A stretch of DNA of 64,000 nucleotides, taken from UBA3069 sp050633465. GTDB lineage: Bacteria; Pseudomonadota; Alphaproteobacteria; Rhodobacterales; Rhodobacteraceae. The notes beneath the pieces are model-generated. The model saw nothing but the letters and a program-made list of their open reading frames with translations, was not told the DNA's origin and did not search any database. The DNA lies in assembly GCA_050633465.1 (NCBI GenBank), contig JBOEGO010000002.1:248001-312000 (forward strand), written 5' to 3'. A program made the position numbers and the translations under genes. How positions within the stretch are numbered: position 1 is the stretch's first letter; each line of letters starts with the position of its first letter. Positions 34,253 through 43,402 of the stretch are shown one piece after another.

Positions 34253-34361
34253 CGCGCACACCCCCTGCCCGTCCCTGTTGCTGCCCAACGGGTTGCACCG
34301 GATCGTATGAAAACACAAGGCCGTTGGACACGCGCAGCCCCGCAGCAGCGCAAACGCCCGC

Positions 34362-34949
34362 CTAAACCGATACGGATTTGCGCACCATATCCCAATAAAT
34401 CTGTTCCACCTGTTCCACGCTTAACCGCCCCGCCTGACGATACCAGGTCGTGACCCCCGTCAACATGGCAATCACCGCCAATGTGGCCACCTTGGAATCC
34501 GCCACCTGAAACTGCCCCTCCGCCGCGCCCGCACGCAGAATGCGCTCTAGCGAGTCCTCGTATTGGCGGCGCTGCCCCTCGATCACCTCGAAGTTTTCGG
34601 GGCTCAGGTTGCGCAGCTCCATATAGGCGATGAAAACCGCCTCGGGGCGGGCCAGATGGAACCGGATGTGAAACCGCGTGAACTGTTCCAGCTGCGCCAG
34701 CGGCGTGTCGCCTGTCAGCGCCTGCTCCAGTGCCATCATCAGCGCATCCATATGGCCGCGCATCAACCCGAACAACAGCGACTGTTTGTCAGGGGTGTAA
34801 TTGTATAGCGCACCGGCCTGTAGGCCCACGTCACCCGCGATCTGGCGCATGGAAACAGCGGCAAACCCGTGCTGCGCAAACAGGCGCAGGGCCGCGGCCT
34901 CGACCCTTGGGCCGGTGATTTCGGAATGTGATCCCTGCGTGCGCGCCAT
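34362..34949 (-). CDS. TetR/AcrR-family transcriptional regulator
   Basis: A 195-residue regulator. The N-terminal helix-turn-helix contains AALRLFAQHGFAAVSMRQIA and GLQAGALYNYTPDKQSLL. ATG 34949 gives the normal TetR length, and the longer frame upstream overlaps the divergent gene. A GAACG-GG-CGTTC palindrome lies 16 bases upstream and is the probable autoregulatory site. The ligand and target genes beyond itself and perhaps the divergent lipoprotein gene are unknown. Confidence 0.9.
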   Translation of the reverse strand: MARTQGSHSEITGPRVEAAALRLFAQHGFAAVSMRQIAGDVGLQAGALYNYTPDKQSLLFGLMRGHMDALMMALEQALTGDTPLAQLEQFTRFHIRFHLARPEAVFIAYMELRNLSPENFEVIEGQRRQYEDSLERILRAGAAEGQFQVADSKVATLAVIAMLTGVTTWYRQAGRLSVEQVEQIYWDMVRKSVSV

Positions 34950-34964
34950 GGCGCCCAACTTAAC

Positions 34965-34978
34965 TGAACGGGCGTTCA
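34965..34978. promoter_or_regulatory. TetR-type operator palindrome
   Basis: TGAACG-GG-CGTTCA has 6-bp inverted arms and lies between the TetR gene and the divergent lipoprotein gene. Its form and position fit the operator of the neighbouring regulator. Confidence 0.55.
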
Positions 34979-35070
34979 GATCAAGCGCGATCCGCCCCGA
35001 CCCTTGCGCATGATCCGCCACTGGGGCAACAAGGGCAGGCAACACAAACCAGCCGGACCCGAAACCACCC

Positions 35071-35382
35071 ATGCAAATGCGCCCCAGCCTGATCATATGC
35101 ACGGTTCTGGCCTCCAGCCTGCTGGCGGGCTGCACCGATATGCCCGATCTGGATGACCGCCTGATCCCCGCCGCCCGATCCGCGCCCTATCCGGCGCTGG
35201 TGCCGGTGGAACCGCTGCTGGCACAGGCCAGTGCCGACCAGCAAATCACCGATGATACCGCGCCCGCGCTGCAATCGCGTGTGGCGGGGCTGCGCGCCCG
35301 TGCGGCCCGCCTGCGCGGCAGTGTGGTTGATGGCAGCACCCGCAGCCGCATGGGCAACGGGGTCGATACCACGGGGCTGTGA
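35071..35382 (+). CDS. small lipoprotein of unknown function
   Basis: A 103-residue protein. MRPSLIICTVLASSLLAGC is a lipoprotein signal with the lipid Cys near residue 21. The mature protein is polar and helical (LQSRVAGLRARAARLRG) with no known domain. It diverges from the TetR gene and precedes homoserine dehydrogenase. A function in the envelope is the only safe inference. Confidence 0.68.
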   Translation: MQMRPSLIICTVLASSLLAGCTDMPDLDDRLIPAARSAPYPALVPVEPLLAQASADQQITDDTAPALQSRVAGLRARAARLRGSVVDGSTRSRMGNGVDTTGL

Positions 35383-35518
35383 CACGCCCGAAAACCGGGC
35401 AAACCCCGCCCCTGTCACGCCCTTGCACCGCACTGCGACAAAGCCGCGTTGCACCCTTTCGCCAATATCGCTAAACCCGCCGCCAGATCACTTGTAATTT
35501 GACCGAACGGAGGCCCCG

Positions 35519-36805
35519 ATGACCCAACCCCTGCGCCTAGGCATTGCCGGATTGGGCACCGTTGGTATCGGCGTTCTGCGCATCATCCGCCAGCAATCGG
35601 CCCTGCTGTCCGCCCGCACGGGCCGTGACATCACCGTCACCGCCGTATCCGCCCGCAGCAAGGGCAAGGACCGCGGCCTGCCCCTGACCGCCTACGCATG
35701 GGAGGACGACCCCGTTGCACTGGCCACCCGCGACGACGTGGATGTCTTCGTCGAACTGATGGGCGGCGCCGATGGCCCCGCCAAAGATGCCACAATCGCC
35801 GCCCTGCGCGCTGGCAAGGACGTGGTCACCGCCAATAAGGCAATGCTGGCCATGCATGGTCAGGAACTGGCCGAACTGGCCGAGTCCGAGGGCGGTGTCA
35901 TCAGATACGAGGCCGCCGTGGCCGGTGGCATCCCGATCATCAAATCCCTGATGGAATCGCTGGCAGCAAATGATATCGCCCGCGTCATGGGGGTGATGAA
36001 CGGATCGTGCAATTATATCCTGACCCGCATGGAAAGCGCGGGCCTGACATACGAGCAGGTGTTCGACGAGGCCAACGGGCTTGGCTACCTCGAGGCCGAC
36101 CCCGAACTGGATGTGGGCGGCATTGATGCGGCGCATAAACTGGCGATCCTGTCGTCGATTGCATTCGGCACCCGCGTCGATTTCGCAGGCGTCGAAATCG
36201 AAGGCATCGGCCGGATCAAGATCGAAGACATCCGCCAGGCCGCCGATATGGGCTATCGCATCAAATTGCTGGGCGTGGCGCAGATGACAGGGCGCGGGCT
36301 GGAACAGCGCATGTCGCCCTGCCTTGTCCCCGCCGATTCGCCGCTGGGCCAGTTGGAAGGCGGCACCAATATGGTGGTGGTCGAAGGCCACGCCGTGGGC
36401 CAGATCGTGCTGCGCGGCGCGGGCGCAGGCGAAGGCCCGACCGCATCCGCCGTCATGGGCGATGTCTGTGATATTGCGCGGGGTTTCCGGCTGGCGACCT
36501 TTGGCCAGCCTGCGGCGACGTTGAAATCCGCGCCATCGGCGGTATCGGCAACCCCTGCGCCCTATTATTTACGCATGGGCCTGCTGGACCGCCCCGGCGC
36601 ATTGGCCAAGGTCACGGCGGCGCTGGGGGATGCGGGGGTTTCGATCCACCGGATGCGCCAGTATGACCATGTCAACGAACAGGCGCCTGTGCTGATCGTC
36701 ACCCATAAAACCACCAGCGCCGATCTGGCCGTGGCCCTGGACAAACTGAACGCCCTGCCCGTGGTGGTCGAACATCCGGTTGCCCTGCGCATCGAAAGCG
36801 TATGA
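35519..36805 (+). CDS. hom: homoserine dehydrogenase
   Basis: Threonine and methionine pathway enzyme, 428 residues, converting aspartate semialdehyde to homoserine. The Rossmann start LGIAGLGTVGIGVLRI, the conserved EAAVAGGIPIIKSL and GVMNGSCNYILTRM motifs, and Lys in DAAHKLAIL are visible. The C-terminal ACT domain (YYLRMGLLDRPGALAKVTAA) suggests feedback control by an amino acid, usually threonine. AACGGAGG precedes the ATG. It stands alone before recJ. Confidence 0.95.
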   Translation: MTQPLRLGIAGLGTVGIGVLRIIRQQSALLSARTGRDITVTAVSARSKGKDRGLPLTAYAWEDDPVALATRDDVDVFVELMGGADGPAKDATIAALRAGKDVVTANKAMLAMHGQELAELAESEGGVIRYEAAVAGGIPIIKSLMESLAANDIARVMGVMNGSCNYILTRMESAGLTYEQVFDEANGLGYLEADPELDVGGIDAAHKLAILSSIAFGTRVDFAGVEIEGIGRIKIEDIRQAADMGYRIKLLGVAQMTGRGLEQRMSPCLVPADSPLGQLEGGTNMVVVEGHAVGQIVLRGAGAGEGPTASAVMGDVCDIARGFRLATFGQPAATLKSAPSAVSATPAPYYLRMGLLDRPGALAKVTAALGDAGVSIHRMRQYDHVNEQAPVLIVTHKTTSADLAVALDKLNALPVVVEHPVALRIESV

Positions 36806-36859
36806 TCGCGGGGTCTGTGCAGATATCCGGCGTTGCGGGGGGGCTGCCCGCCCCCCGCC

Positions 36860-36903
36860 CATTTGCTGTGCAAATGACCTCCCCCCGAAGGTATTTAGAG
36901 AAC
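36860..36903. repeat. hairpin and copy 2 of the dispersed AAATACC intergenic motif
   Basis: CATTTGC-TGT-GCAAATG forms a perfect 7-bp hairpin at 36860-36876. The following minus-strand string TTCTCTAAATACCTTCGGGG (36878-36903) matches the motif at 15165 and 55696. It lies between hom and recJ. The hairpin lacks a T-tract and may be a processing or protein site. Confidence 0.4.
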
Positions 36904-36920
36904 AGTGAAAGCAGGGCGGC

Positions 36921-38663
36921 ATGAGCTATCTCGGTGTTGGTGCATCCCTGACGGGGCGGCGCTGGGTTGGTCCCGGGGTCGAGGTCGAGCGCAGGACCGA
37001 GGCATTGGTGCAGCAAACCGCCCTGCCCGCGCCCCTCTGTGCCGTGCTGGCGCGGCGCGGCGTGGAACCGGCCGATGTGCCTGCGTTCCTGGACCCGAAA
37101 CTGGGTGATCTGTTGCCCGACCCGCTGACCCTGCTTGATATGGGCACGGCGGCAGCGCGTTTTTTGCGGGCGGTCAAGGCGCGCGAACGTATCGCGATTT
37201 TTGCCGATTACGATGTTGATGGCGGGTCATCCGGCGCCCTGTTGGTCTGGTGGCTGCGTGCCATGGGGCGGCAGGCCACGTTATATGTGCCCGACCGCAT
37301 CGACGAAGGATACGGGCCCAATGATGCCGCCATGGCCGAACTGGCCGCAGCGCATGACCTGATCATCTGTGTGGATTGCGGCACGCTGTCCCACGGGCCG
37401 ATTGCGGCGGCCAAGGGCGCGGATGTGATCGTGCTGGACCACCATTTGGGCGGGGAAACCCTGCCCGATTGCCTGGCCGTGGTGAACCCGAACCGACAGG
37501 ATGAAACCGGCGATCTGGCGCATCTCTGCGCCGCTGCTGTGGTGTTTCTGATGCTGGTGGAATCCAACCGCCAGCTGCGCGGCGATGGCGTTAAGGGGCC
37601 AGACCTGATTGCCCTGCTGGATCTGGTGGCGCTGGCCACCGTGGCCGATGTTGCGCCGCTGATCGGTGTGAACCGTGCGCTGGTGCGTCAGGGGCTGAAA
37701 ATCATGGCGCGGCGCGACCGTCCCGGGCTGGTGGCGCTGGCCGATGTGGCGCGGATGGACCGTGCGCCCTCGTCCTACAGTTTGGGGTTCATGCTGGGGC
37801 CGCGCATCAACGCGGGCGGGCGCATCGGTCAGGCCGATCTGGGGGCGCGGCTCTTGTCCTGTGACAACCTAGCCGAAGCGCAATCCATGGCCGAACGTCT
37901 GGACCAGTTGAACACGGAACGCCGCGAGGTCGAAACCGCCGTGCGCGCCGCCGCCATGGCGCAGGCCGAAGACCGCGGGCTGGATGCGCCGCTGGTCTGG
38001 GCCGCAGGCGAGGGCTGGCACCCCGGCGTGGTCGGCATTGTCGCTGCGCGGCTTAAGGAATCGACCAACCGCCCCGCCATCGTGATCGGGCTGGAGGGAG
38101 ACATTGGCAAAGGATCGGGGCGATCCGTCAGCGGCGTCGACCTTGGCGCACAGATCCAGAAACTGGCCGCCGAGGGCCTGTTGATCAAGGGCGGCGGGCA
38201 TAAAATGGCCGCAGGGCTCACCGTGGCGCGGGACCAGTTGGAACCCGCCATGGCCCGCCTGTCGGAATTGCTGGCCAAACAGGGGGCGGGCACGGGTGGC
38301 CCTGCCGACATCCGGCTGGACGGCATATTGATGCCCGGTGCGGCCACGCCCGAACTGGTGGCGCAGATCGAACAGGCGGGGCCGTTCGGCGCATCCGCCC
38401 CCGCGCCGCGTTATGTGCTGCCCGATATGCGCATCCTGCATGCCCGTCGCGTTGGCGATTCCCACCTGAAAATATCGTTCGGAGATGGCATGGGCGCGCG
38501 CATGGATGCGATCTGTTTTGGTGCCTATGACGGGCCACTGGGTGCGGCGCTGGAAAACCACGGCGGCGCGCGGTTCCACCTTGCGGGCCGGATCGAACTG
38601 AACGAATGGCGCGGCCGCCAATCCGTGCAACTGCGGCTGGATGATGCCGCCCCTGCCGCCTGA
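36921..38663 (+). CDS. recJ: single-stranded-DNA-specific exonuclease RecJ
   Basis: A 580-residue 5'-3' exonuclease of the DHH family. ADYDVDG and DCGTLSHGP supply the first metal-binding Asp residues, VIVLDHH the DHH motif, and the C-terminal DHHA1 region has GGGHKMAAGLTV. RecJ acts in recombination and repair of stalled forks. The ATG follows AGGGCGGC. Its length and motif order are normal for the family. Confidence 0.96.
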   Translation: MSYLGVGASLTGRRWVGPGVEVERRTEALVQQTALPAPLCAVLARRGVEPADVPAFLDPKLGDLLPDPLTLLDMGTAAARFLRAVKARERIAIFADYDVDGGSSGALLVWWLRAMGRQATLYVPDRIDEGYGPNDAAMAELAAAHDLIICVDCGTLSHGPIAAAKGADVIVLDHHLGGETLPDCLAVVNPNRQDETGDLAHLCAAAVVFLMLVESNRQLRGDGVKGPDLIALLDLVALATVADVAPLIGVNRALVRQGLKIMARRDRPGLVALADVARMDRAPSSYSLGFMLGPRINAGGRIGQADLGARLLSCDNLAEAQSMAERLDQLNTERREVETAVRAAAMAQAEDRGLDAPLVWAAGEGWHPGVVGIVAARLKESTNRPAIVIGLEGDIGKGSGRSVSGVDLGAQIQKLAAEGLLIKGGGHKMAAGLTVARDQLEPAMARLSELLAKQGAGTGGPADIRLDGILMPGAATPELVAQIEQAGPFGASAPAPRYVLPDMRILHARRVGDSHLKISFGDGMGARMDAICFGAYDGPLGAALENHGGARFHLAGRIELNEWRGRQSVQLRLDDAAPAA

Positions 38664-38776
38664 TTTCACGTGCAAATCCTCCCGCCCTGCCACCGTGCAA
38701 AATTTTCTGCACAAAGGGCGAAATTTTGCTTGCACCAATCCGGCCCTTTGCCTAAAAGCCGCTTCACGCCAAGCGC

Positions 38777-38851
38777 GGCCCGTTCGTCTATCGGTTAGGA
38801 CGTCAGGTTTTCAACCTGAAAAGAGGGGTTCGACTCCCCTACGGGCTGCCA
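38777..38851 (+). tRNA. tRNA-Glu (TTC)
   Basis: A 75-base cloverleaf with encoded CCA. Acceptor arms GGCCCGT and ACGGGCT pair (one G-T at the end), the anticodon loop is TTTTCAA giving TTC, and the T arm contains GGTTCGACTCC. It is identical to the copy at 39284. Confidence 0.97.
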
Positions 38852-39283
38852 CTTTTCCACGGCACTCCACCGCGAAATACAGGCGTTATCCCCCGATCCA
38901 TCCACATGCCCGCGCTGCGCGCAGATCAGCAATCGACCGCCCGCACCACAGCGTCATACACGGGTTATACAGTGGTTATACAGCCGATATGCGGCAGTTC
39001 ATGCACAGCTGTCGGCAGCACCGTTGAACAGCGCCGTGAACCCGTCGACCTTTCATCGGCACAAATAGCAAATACGGGACAGGCGGCGCCATATCCGCGA
39101 CCACAGGCCATGCATCATTGACCGTCTCAAACGACAAACCCGCAACGCGGCCCACACTGTCATGCGCATCAGTCAAATCCGCTATCGCCGTGCAGCGCAT
39201 GGGGCAATCCGCTTTACCACCCTGCCATAACCCCCTTGCATCAAATCGCCCGCACCGTTAGACAGCGCCCACCACCACAGTGT
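38852..39283. other. 432-base gap between the two tRNA-Glu genes
   Basis: No gene is supported. The only features seen are two close copies of GGTTATACAG near 38961-38980 and a weak 74-codon minus-strand frame without a ribosome site. The spacer may be the remnant of an inserted segment flanked by duplicated tRNA genes. Confidence 0.4.
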
Positions 39284-39358
39284 GGCCCGTTCGTCTATCG
39301 GTTAGGACGTCAGGTTTTCAACCTGAAAAGAGGGGTTCGACTCCCCTACGGGCTGCCA
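39284..39358 (+). tRNA. tRNA-Glu (TTC), second copy
   Basis: Identical over 75 bases to the first tRNA-Glu; identity continues for 7 bases past CCA (CTTTTCC). It is followed directly by the T6SS cargo module, a position typical of genomic islands. Confidence 0.97.
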
Positions 39359-39514
39359 CTTTTCCCTATAAATATCCCGTTTTTGCCGCGTCATTGCCGC
39401 GTCACAAAACCGTGCCATAACCTTGGCGGGATGTCGCCGCAGCGCACCTAACGCAAGGGTTGCATGGCCCGCGACTTTGCGCCACGATCACCGCATTGGT
39501 ACGGGAGTTTTCCA

Positions 39515-41845
39515 ATGGTGAATATTTTCAAACAAGACGCCCGTATGGGCAGGTTGGCCACCGCCCTTGGTCCCGATATTCTGGTGCTGATGCGGTTCGA
39601 AGGCACCGACCGGCTGAACGCGCTGTTTGATTATCAGGTCGAAGCACTGGCCACCGCATCCGATCTGGATTTCGACGCGCTGATCGGCACCCATGCCACC
39701 GTTACCCTGCTGTCGCATGACGGCAGCGAACAGCCCTATGACGGCATCATAACCGAAGCCCGCTGGCTGGGCGTGGGCGAAAACGGCCACCGCTATCGCC
39801 TGACCCTGAAACCATGGGCGTTTCTGGCGTCCTTGCGCCGTAACCAACGGATATTCCACGAACAAACCGTGGTCGATATCCTGACCACCCTGCTGGGTGA
39901 ATACAGCGATGCGGGGGGGCTGACCAACCTGTTGTCGGGCGACTATCCGGTGCTGGAATATACCGTGCAATACCGCGAATCCGATCTGGATTTCGCCACC
40001 CGCCTGATGGAACGCCACGGCATTTCCTATCATTTCCGTCATGGCGACGGCACCCACCAGATGGTGCTGACCGATGGCATCGAATCCCACGTTTCCATCG
40101 GTTCGCGCCCCTATCGCGCCTATGACGGCCACCATCAGGAACCCGAAGAACATTTCTGGGAATGGGCCCCCGCACGGCGTATCACCACGGGTGCCATCCG
40201 CCTGACCGATTACAATTTCAAAACCCCCATCGCCGCGATGGAGGTGGACCGCACAGGCGACGCCACCCACGCCCATGGCCAGATCGAAAGCTATGACTAC
40301 CCCGGCGATTTCCCCGCACAGGGACGCGGCAAAACCGTGGCCGCCCTGCGCACCGATGGCGAACGCGGACAGGGCGCACGCATGGGCGCGGTGGGCGATA
40401 TCACAGCCCTGACTGCGGGCTGTCAGGTCACCCTGTCGGGCGACAACGTGCCGGGGCTTGGCGCCGATTACCTGTGCCTGACCGCCACGCATTCCTATGT
40501 GTCCGACACTTACGGCACCGGCGGGCAGGACAGCGACGGCTACGCCTATACCGGCCATTACACCCTGATGCCTGCCACGGCACCGCTGACTCCCGAATTG
40601 AAAACCCCGCTGGCGCGGGTGCAGGGGCCACAAACCGCCGTTGTGGTCGGGGACGGCGAAATCGACTGCGACGAATACGGGCGCATTCTGGTCCGGTTCC
40701 ACTGGGATCTGGACGCCGCCCATTCCATGCGCTGCCGTGTGTCGCAAAACTGGTCCGGTGGTGGCTGGGGCGGCATGGTCATCCCCCGCATCGGCATGGA
40801 GGTGGTGGTGGAATTCATCGAAGGCGACCCCGACAAACCGCTGGTCACCGGCTGCGTATTCAATGGCAAAAACGCCGCGCCCTATAAATTGCCCGACAAC
40901 AAAACCCGCTCGGTGCTGCGCTCTGATTCCCATCAGGCCAACGGGTTCAACGAAATGACATTCGAGGATAAGACAGGCGACGAAAACCTGTTCATGCACG
41001 CGCAAAAAGACATGACAACCCGCGTGCTGCACGACCAGATCCAGCGCGTCGACCGCCATCAGGTGTCATCCACCGGCGGGCATAAAATGGTCGAGGTCGG
41101 CGGCAACCAGAAAACCGAAGTGGCCAAAGCCATGAACACCGTGGTCGGCGGGTCCGGCATGGGCGCGCTGACGCTGATGGTGTCCATGGCGGGGCTGGCG
41201 GCAAAAACCGGCAAGCTGGTCAAAGAGGGCGGCAAACTGGCGGGCGGCGGCGGCACCACCCTGCTGACATTCGCGGCAACGCTGGGGTCATCCGCATTGG
41301 GTTTTCTGGCAGGCGGCGGCAACGAGGGACGCAAGGGCGTGACCAGCGGCGCATCCAACAAGGGCGACGCGGGCGACGCCCTGCGCAAATCCGGCACCAA
41401 ACTGGGCGATTCCGGTGGCGGGCTGTTCACCCTGCCCGGCGTGATGAACACGGTCGTAGCCAATTTCCGCTCTGACACCACGGGGGTTGCCGCGGTGGAA
41501 CAGGTCGGGCTGACCAAGGTGGTCAACGTCGGCGCATCCGCCGTTGAATCCGTGGGCAAAATCAAAAAACTGACCGTGGGCGAGGATTACGACATCGAAA
41601 CCAAGAAATCCATTTTCGCCCGCACCGTGAAACACACCCTGACCGCCAAGGAAAAATTCGTGATCGCTGGCCCCGGCGGGTCGATCACCATCGACAATGG
41701 CGGCATCACGATCAAGGCCCGCACCCTGAAAATCAAATCGCCATCGGTTGATTTTTCATCAGGGTCGCCCGCGCAAACCGACGCGCTGAAAACCAAAAAG
41801 GCCTTTGCCCAGGAATGTCAGGCATCATCGACCGGCAAAAAATAA
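39515..41845 (+). CDS. vgrG: type VI secretion tip protein VgrG
   Basis: A 776-residue spike protein from ATG 39515, preceded by GGGAG; the frame further upstream is less likely. The N-terminal gp27-like part includes FDYQVEALATASDLDFDALI, and the gp5-like OB region contains IDCDEYGRILVRFHWD and SQNWSGGGWGGMVIPRIGME. A Gly-rich stretch and a DUF2345-like end (GPGGSITIDNGGITIKAR) follow. VgrG is expelled with cargo by the T6SS. No structural tss genes are in the window, so this is an orphan cargo locus. Confidence 0.95.
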   Translation: MVNIFKQDARMGRLATALGPDILVLMRFEGTDRLNALFDYQVEALATASDLDFDALIGTHATVTLLSHDGSEQPYDGIITEARWLGVGENGHRYRLTLKPWAFLASLRRNQRIFHEQTVVDILTTLLGEYSDAGGLTNLLSGDYPVLEYTVQYRESDLDFATRLMERHGISYHFRHGDGTHQMVLTDGIESHVSIGSRPYRAYDGHHQEPEEHFWEWAPARRITTGAIRLTDYNFKTPIAAMEVDRTGDATHAHGQIESYDYPGDFPAQGRGKTVAALRTDGERGQGARMGAVGDITALTAGCQVTLSGDNVPGLGADYLCLTATHSYVSDTYGTGGQDSDGYAYTGHYTLMPATAPLTPELKTPLARVQGPQTAVVVGDGEIDCDEYGRILVRFHWDLDAAHSMRCRVSQNWSGGGWGGMVIPRIGMEVVVEFIEGDPDKPLVTGCVFNGKNAAPYKLPDNKTRSVLRSDSHQANGFNEMTFEDKTGDENLFMHAQKDMTTRVLHDQIQRVDRHQVSSTGGHKMVEVGGNQKTEVAKAMNTVVGGSGMGALTLMVSMAGLAAKTGKLVKEGGKLAGGGGTTLLTFAATLGSSALGFLAGGGNEGRKGVTSGASNKGDAGDALRKSGTKLGDSGGGLFTLPGVMNTVVANFRSDTTGVAAVEQVGLTKVVNVGASAVESVGKIKKLTVGEDYDIETKKSIFARTVKHTLTAKEKFVIAGPGGSITIDNGGITIKARTLKIKSPSVDFSSGSPAQTDALKTKKAFAQECQASSTGKK

Positions 41846-41907
41846 TGACCAGCCAAACACCGTGATTTACCATTGCTCAACCACGTAACCCATTGGAATA
41901 AAACACC

Positions 41908-42342
41908 ATGCTGTCGCGTTTCATATATTTGACCAGCACCGCCCGGCCGCCGCTTTCGCCACAGAAAATGGTGGCGCATCTGGGAAATGCCCTGAACGTG
42001 CCCGCACCCAACCGGCTGGAATATGGCGACAGGTCCAGCTTTGATTTCTACACGCGCGGTGAAAACGGGTTGCACTGGGCCATGTTAAACGGCGAATTCT
42101 GCCTGTCCTGTGACCTGAATTTGCAAGGCATCGAACTGCCTGCGCTGCTGGCCAGATTGCGGGACCTATCCAACAACGGCTTTCGTATCGCATTGCCTGA
42201 TAACACGGCCCCCCTGCCCGATACCTATATCCTGTTTGATCAGGGCGCGGCCTTTAGCACTCAGGCCGAACTGGATGAAAACGCACAGGAACTGCACCTG
42301 ATTGGCACCCCGCAACCGATCCCGTCAAAGGCGCCTGCATGA
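41908..42342 (+). CDS. unknown T6SS-module protein 1
   Basis: A 144-residue protein with no recognised domain. It begins MLSRFIYLTSTARPPLSP and has a central Cys pair (EFCLSCDLN). Its TGA overlaps the ATG of the DUF4123 gene, so it is made in step with the adaptor. It follows vgrG by 62 bases. It may be a chaperone or tip adaptor, but that is positional inference. Confidence 0.65.
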   Translation: MLSRFIYLTSTARPPLSPQKMVAHLGNALNVPAPNRLEYGDRSSFDFYTRGENGLHWAMLNGEFCLSCDLNLQGIELPALLARLRDLSNNGFRIALPDNTAPLPDTYILFDQGAAFSTQAELDENAQELHLIGTPQPIPSKAPA

Positions 42343-42983
42343 CCGCTCCCGCTCCCTCCTCCTCTATGCCGCACAGCGCGCTGGCCGCTGCCACGCCCGA
42401 CCCCGCACCCGATCCGCAGGCGATACTGTCGGATGCGCTGGCACGCGCCATGCAGCCCCCATTGGGTGCGCAATTGTGGTTGATGGTTGATGCATCGGTC
42501 GATCCGATGATCCCTGTGATGCTGGAAGGGTTCAGTGATCAGGCGCGCTGTGTGTTTGACGGTGCCGCCCGCGAGGATCTGTCAGATGTCGCGCCATGGC
42601 TGGCCCCACTGGCCCCCGAAACCCCGCTATGGGATTACTATATAACCGAAATTCACGGGGCGGGCTGCGCCATCACCCTGCATTCCGACCTGCCCTTTGA
42701 CCGGCTGAAAATCCAACTCAAACGCTTTTTCCGGGTCGAGGCCGAAGCCGCAGGCACATATTTCTTCAAATACTACCTGCCCGAACACCTGATCACCTAT
42801 CTGCCTATTTTTTCCGATGAACAGCGCCACGGGTTTTTTCGCGGCATTCACGCCGCCTATGGCGAAGAGGGCGCGACCCTGCACCGCTTTGCGCTTGGCC
42901 CGCAGGGCGCGCTGCTGCATGACCGCCTGTCCATGCCACCCCGGCCCGATGAACAGGTGCCCGATCCACAGGTGCCCGTATGA
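42339..42983 (+). CDS. DUF4123-family T6SS effector adaptor
   Basis: A 214-residue protein. The N-terminal LWLMVDASVDPMIPVML, FDGAAREDLSDVAPWLAPL and the C-terminal LKRFFRVEAEAAGTYFFKYY with YLPIFSDEQRHGFF are the DUF4123 blocks. Such proteins load a specific effector on VgrG. It overlaps both neighbours by ATGA junctions, and the WHH nuclease two genes on is its likely cargo. Confidence 0.85.
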   Translation: MTAPAPSSSMPHSALAAATPDPAPDPQAILSDALARAMQPPLGAQLWLMVDASVDPMIPVMLEGFSDQARCVFDGAAREDLSDVAPWLAPLAPETPLWDYYITEIHGAGCAITLHSDLPFDRLKIQLKRFFRVEAEAAGTYFFKYYLPEHLITYLPIFSDEQRHGFFRGIHAAYGEEGATLHRFALGPQGALLHDRLSMPPRPDEQVPDPQVPV

Positions 42984-43402
42984 GCATACGTTTCACCCGC
43001 GATCAAATGCTGACCCCGATCCGCGAGGATGCGGATTTCGCCCGCTGGTATGTGGACGAATTTATGAAAACATGCCTGACGCAATACTGGCTGTCGGTGT
43101 CCGATGACGGCAAACACGAAATGGTGCTGAACGGGCGCGCACAGGCCCGCGCCTATGGCATCGGCGATATTGAATCGCAGACGCATTTCATCACCTTTAT
43201 GTGGACCATCGGCCCCAATTTCCACCTGCAACCGGGATTTGCCGAAATCGCGGCCAATCGCCAATTGACAGGCCCGGATAAAATCAACCGGTTCTATGAT
43301 CTTCCCGCCGATCAGGCCACCGCCGCCATCCATGCCGCCGATGACCGTTATTGGTATCCCGAAATGATTGCCACGCTGAAAACCCGCGGGGAAATGACAT
43401 GA
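42980..43402 (+). CDS. unknown T6SS-module protein 2
   Basis: A 140-residue protein, not recognised. Aromatic-rich blocks (TQYWLSVSDDGKHEM, THFITFMWTIGPNFHLQPG) suggest a folded soluble domain. It lies between the DUF4123 adaptor and the nuclease effector, overlapping both by 4 bases. A role in effector loading, dimerisation or cis-inhibition is possible. Confidence 0.65.
   Translation: MSIRFTRDQMLTPIREDADFARWYVDEFMKTCLTQYWLSVSDDGKHEMVLNGRAQARAYGIGDIESQTHFITFMWTIGPNFHLQPGFAEIAANRQLTGPDKINRFYDLPADQATAAIHAADDRYWYPEMIATLKTRGEMT

Noticed and set aside
38976..39200. 74-codon minus-strand frame between the tRNA-Glu genes
   Set aside because: No ribosome site or recognised motif; treated as noise within a gene-free spacer.
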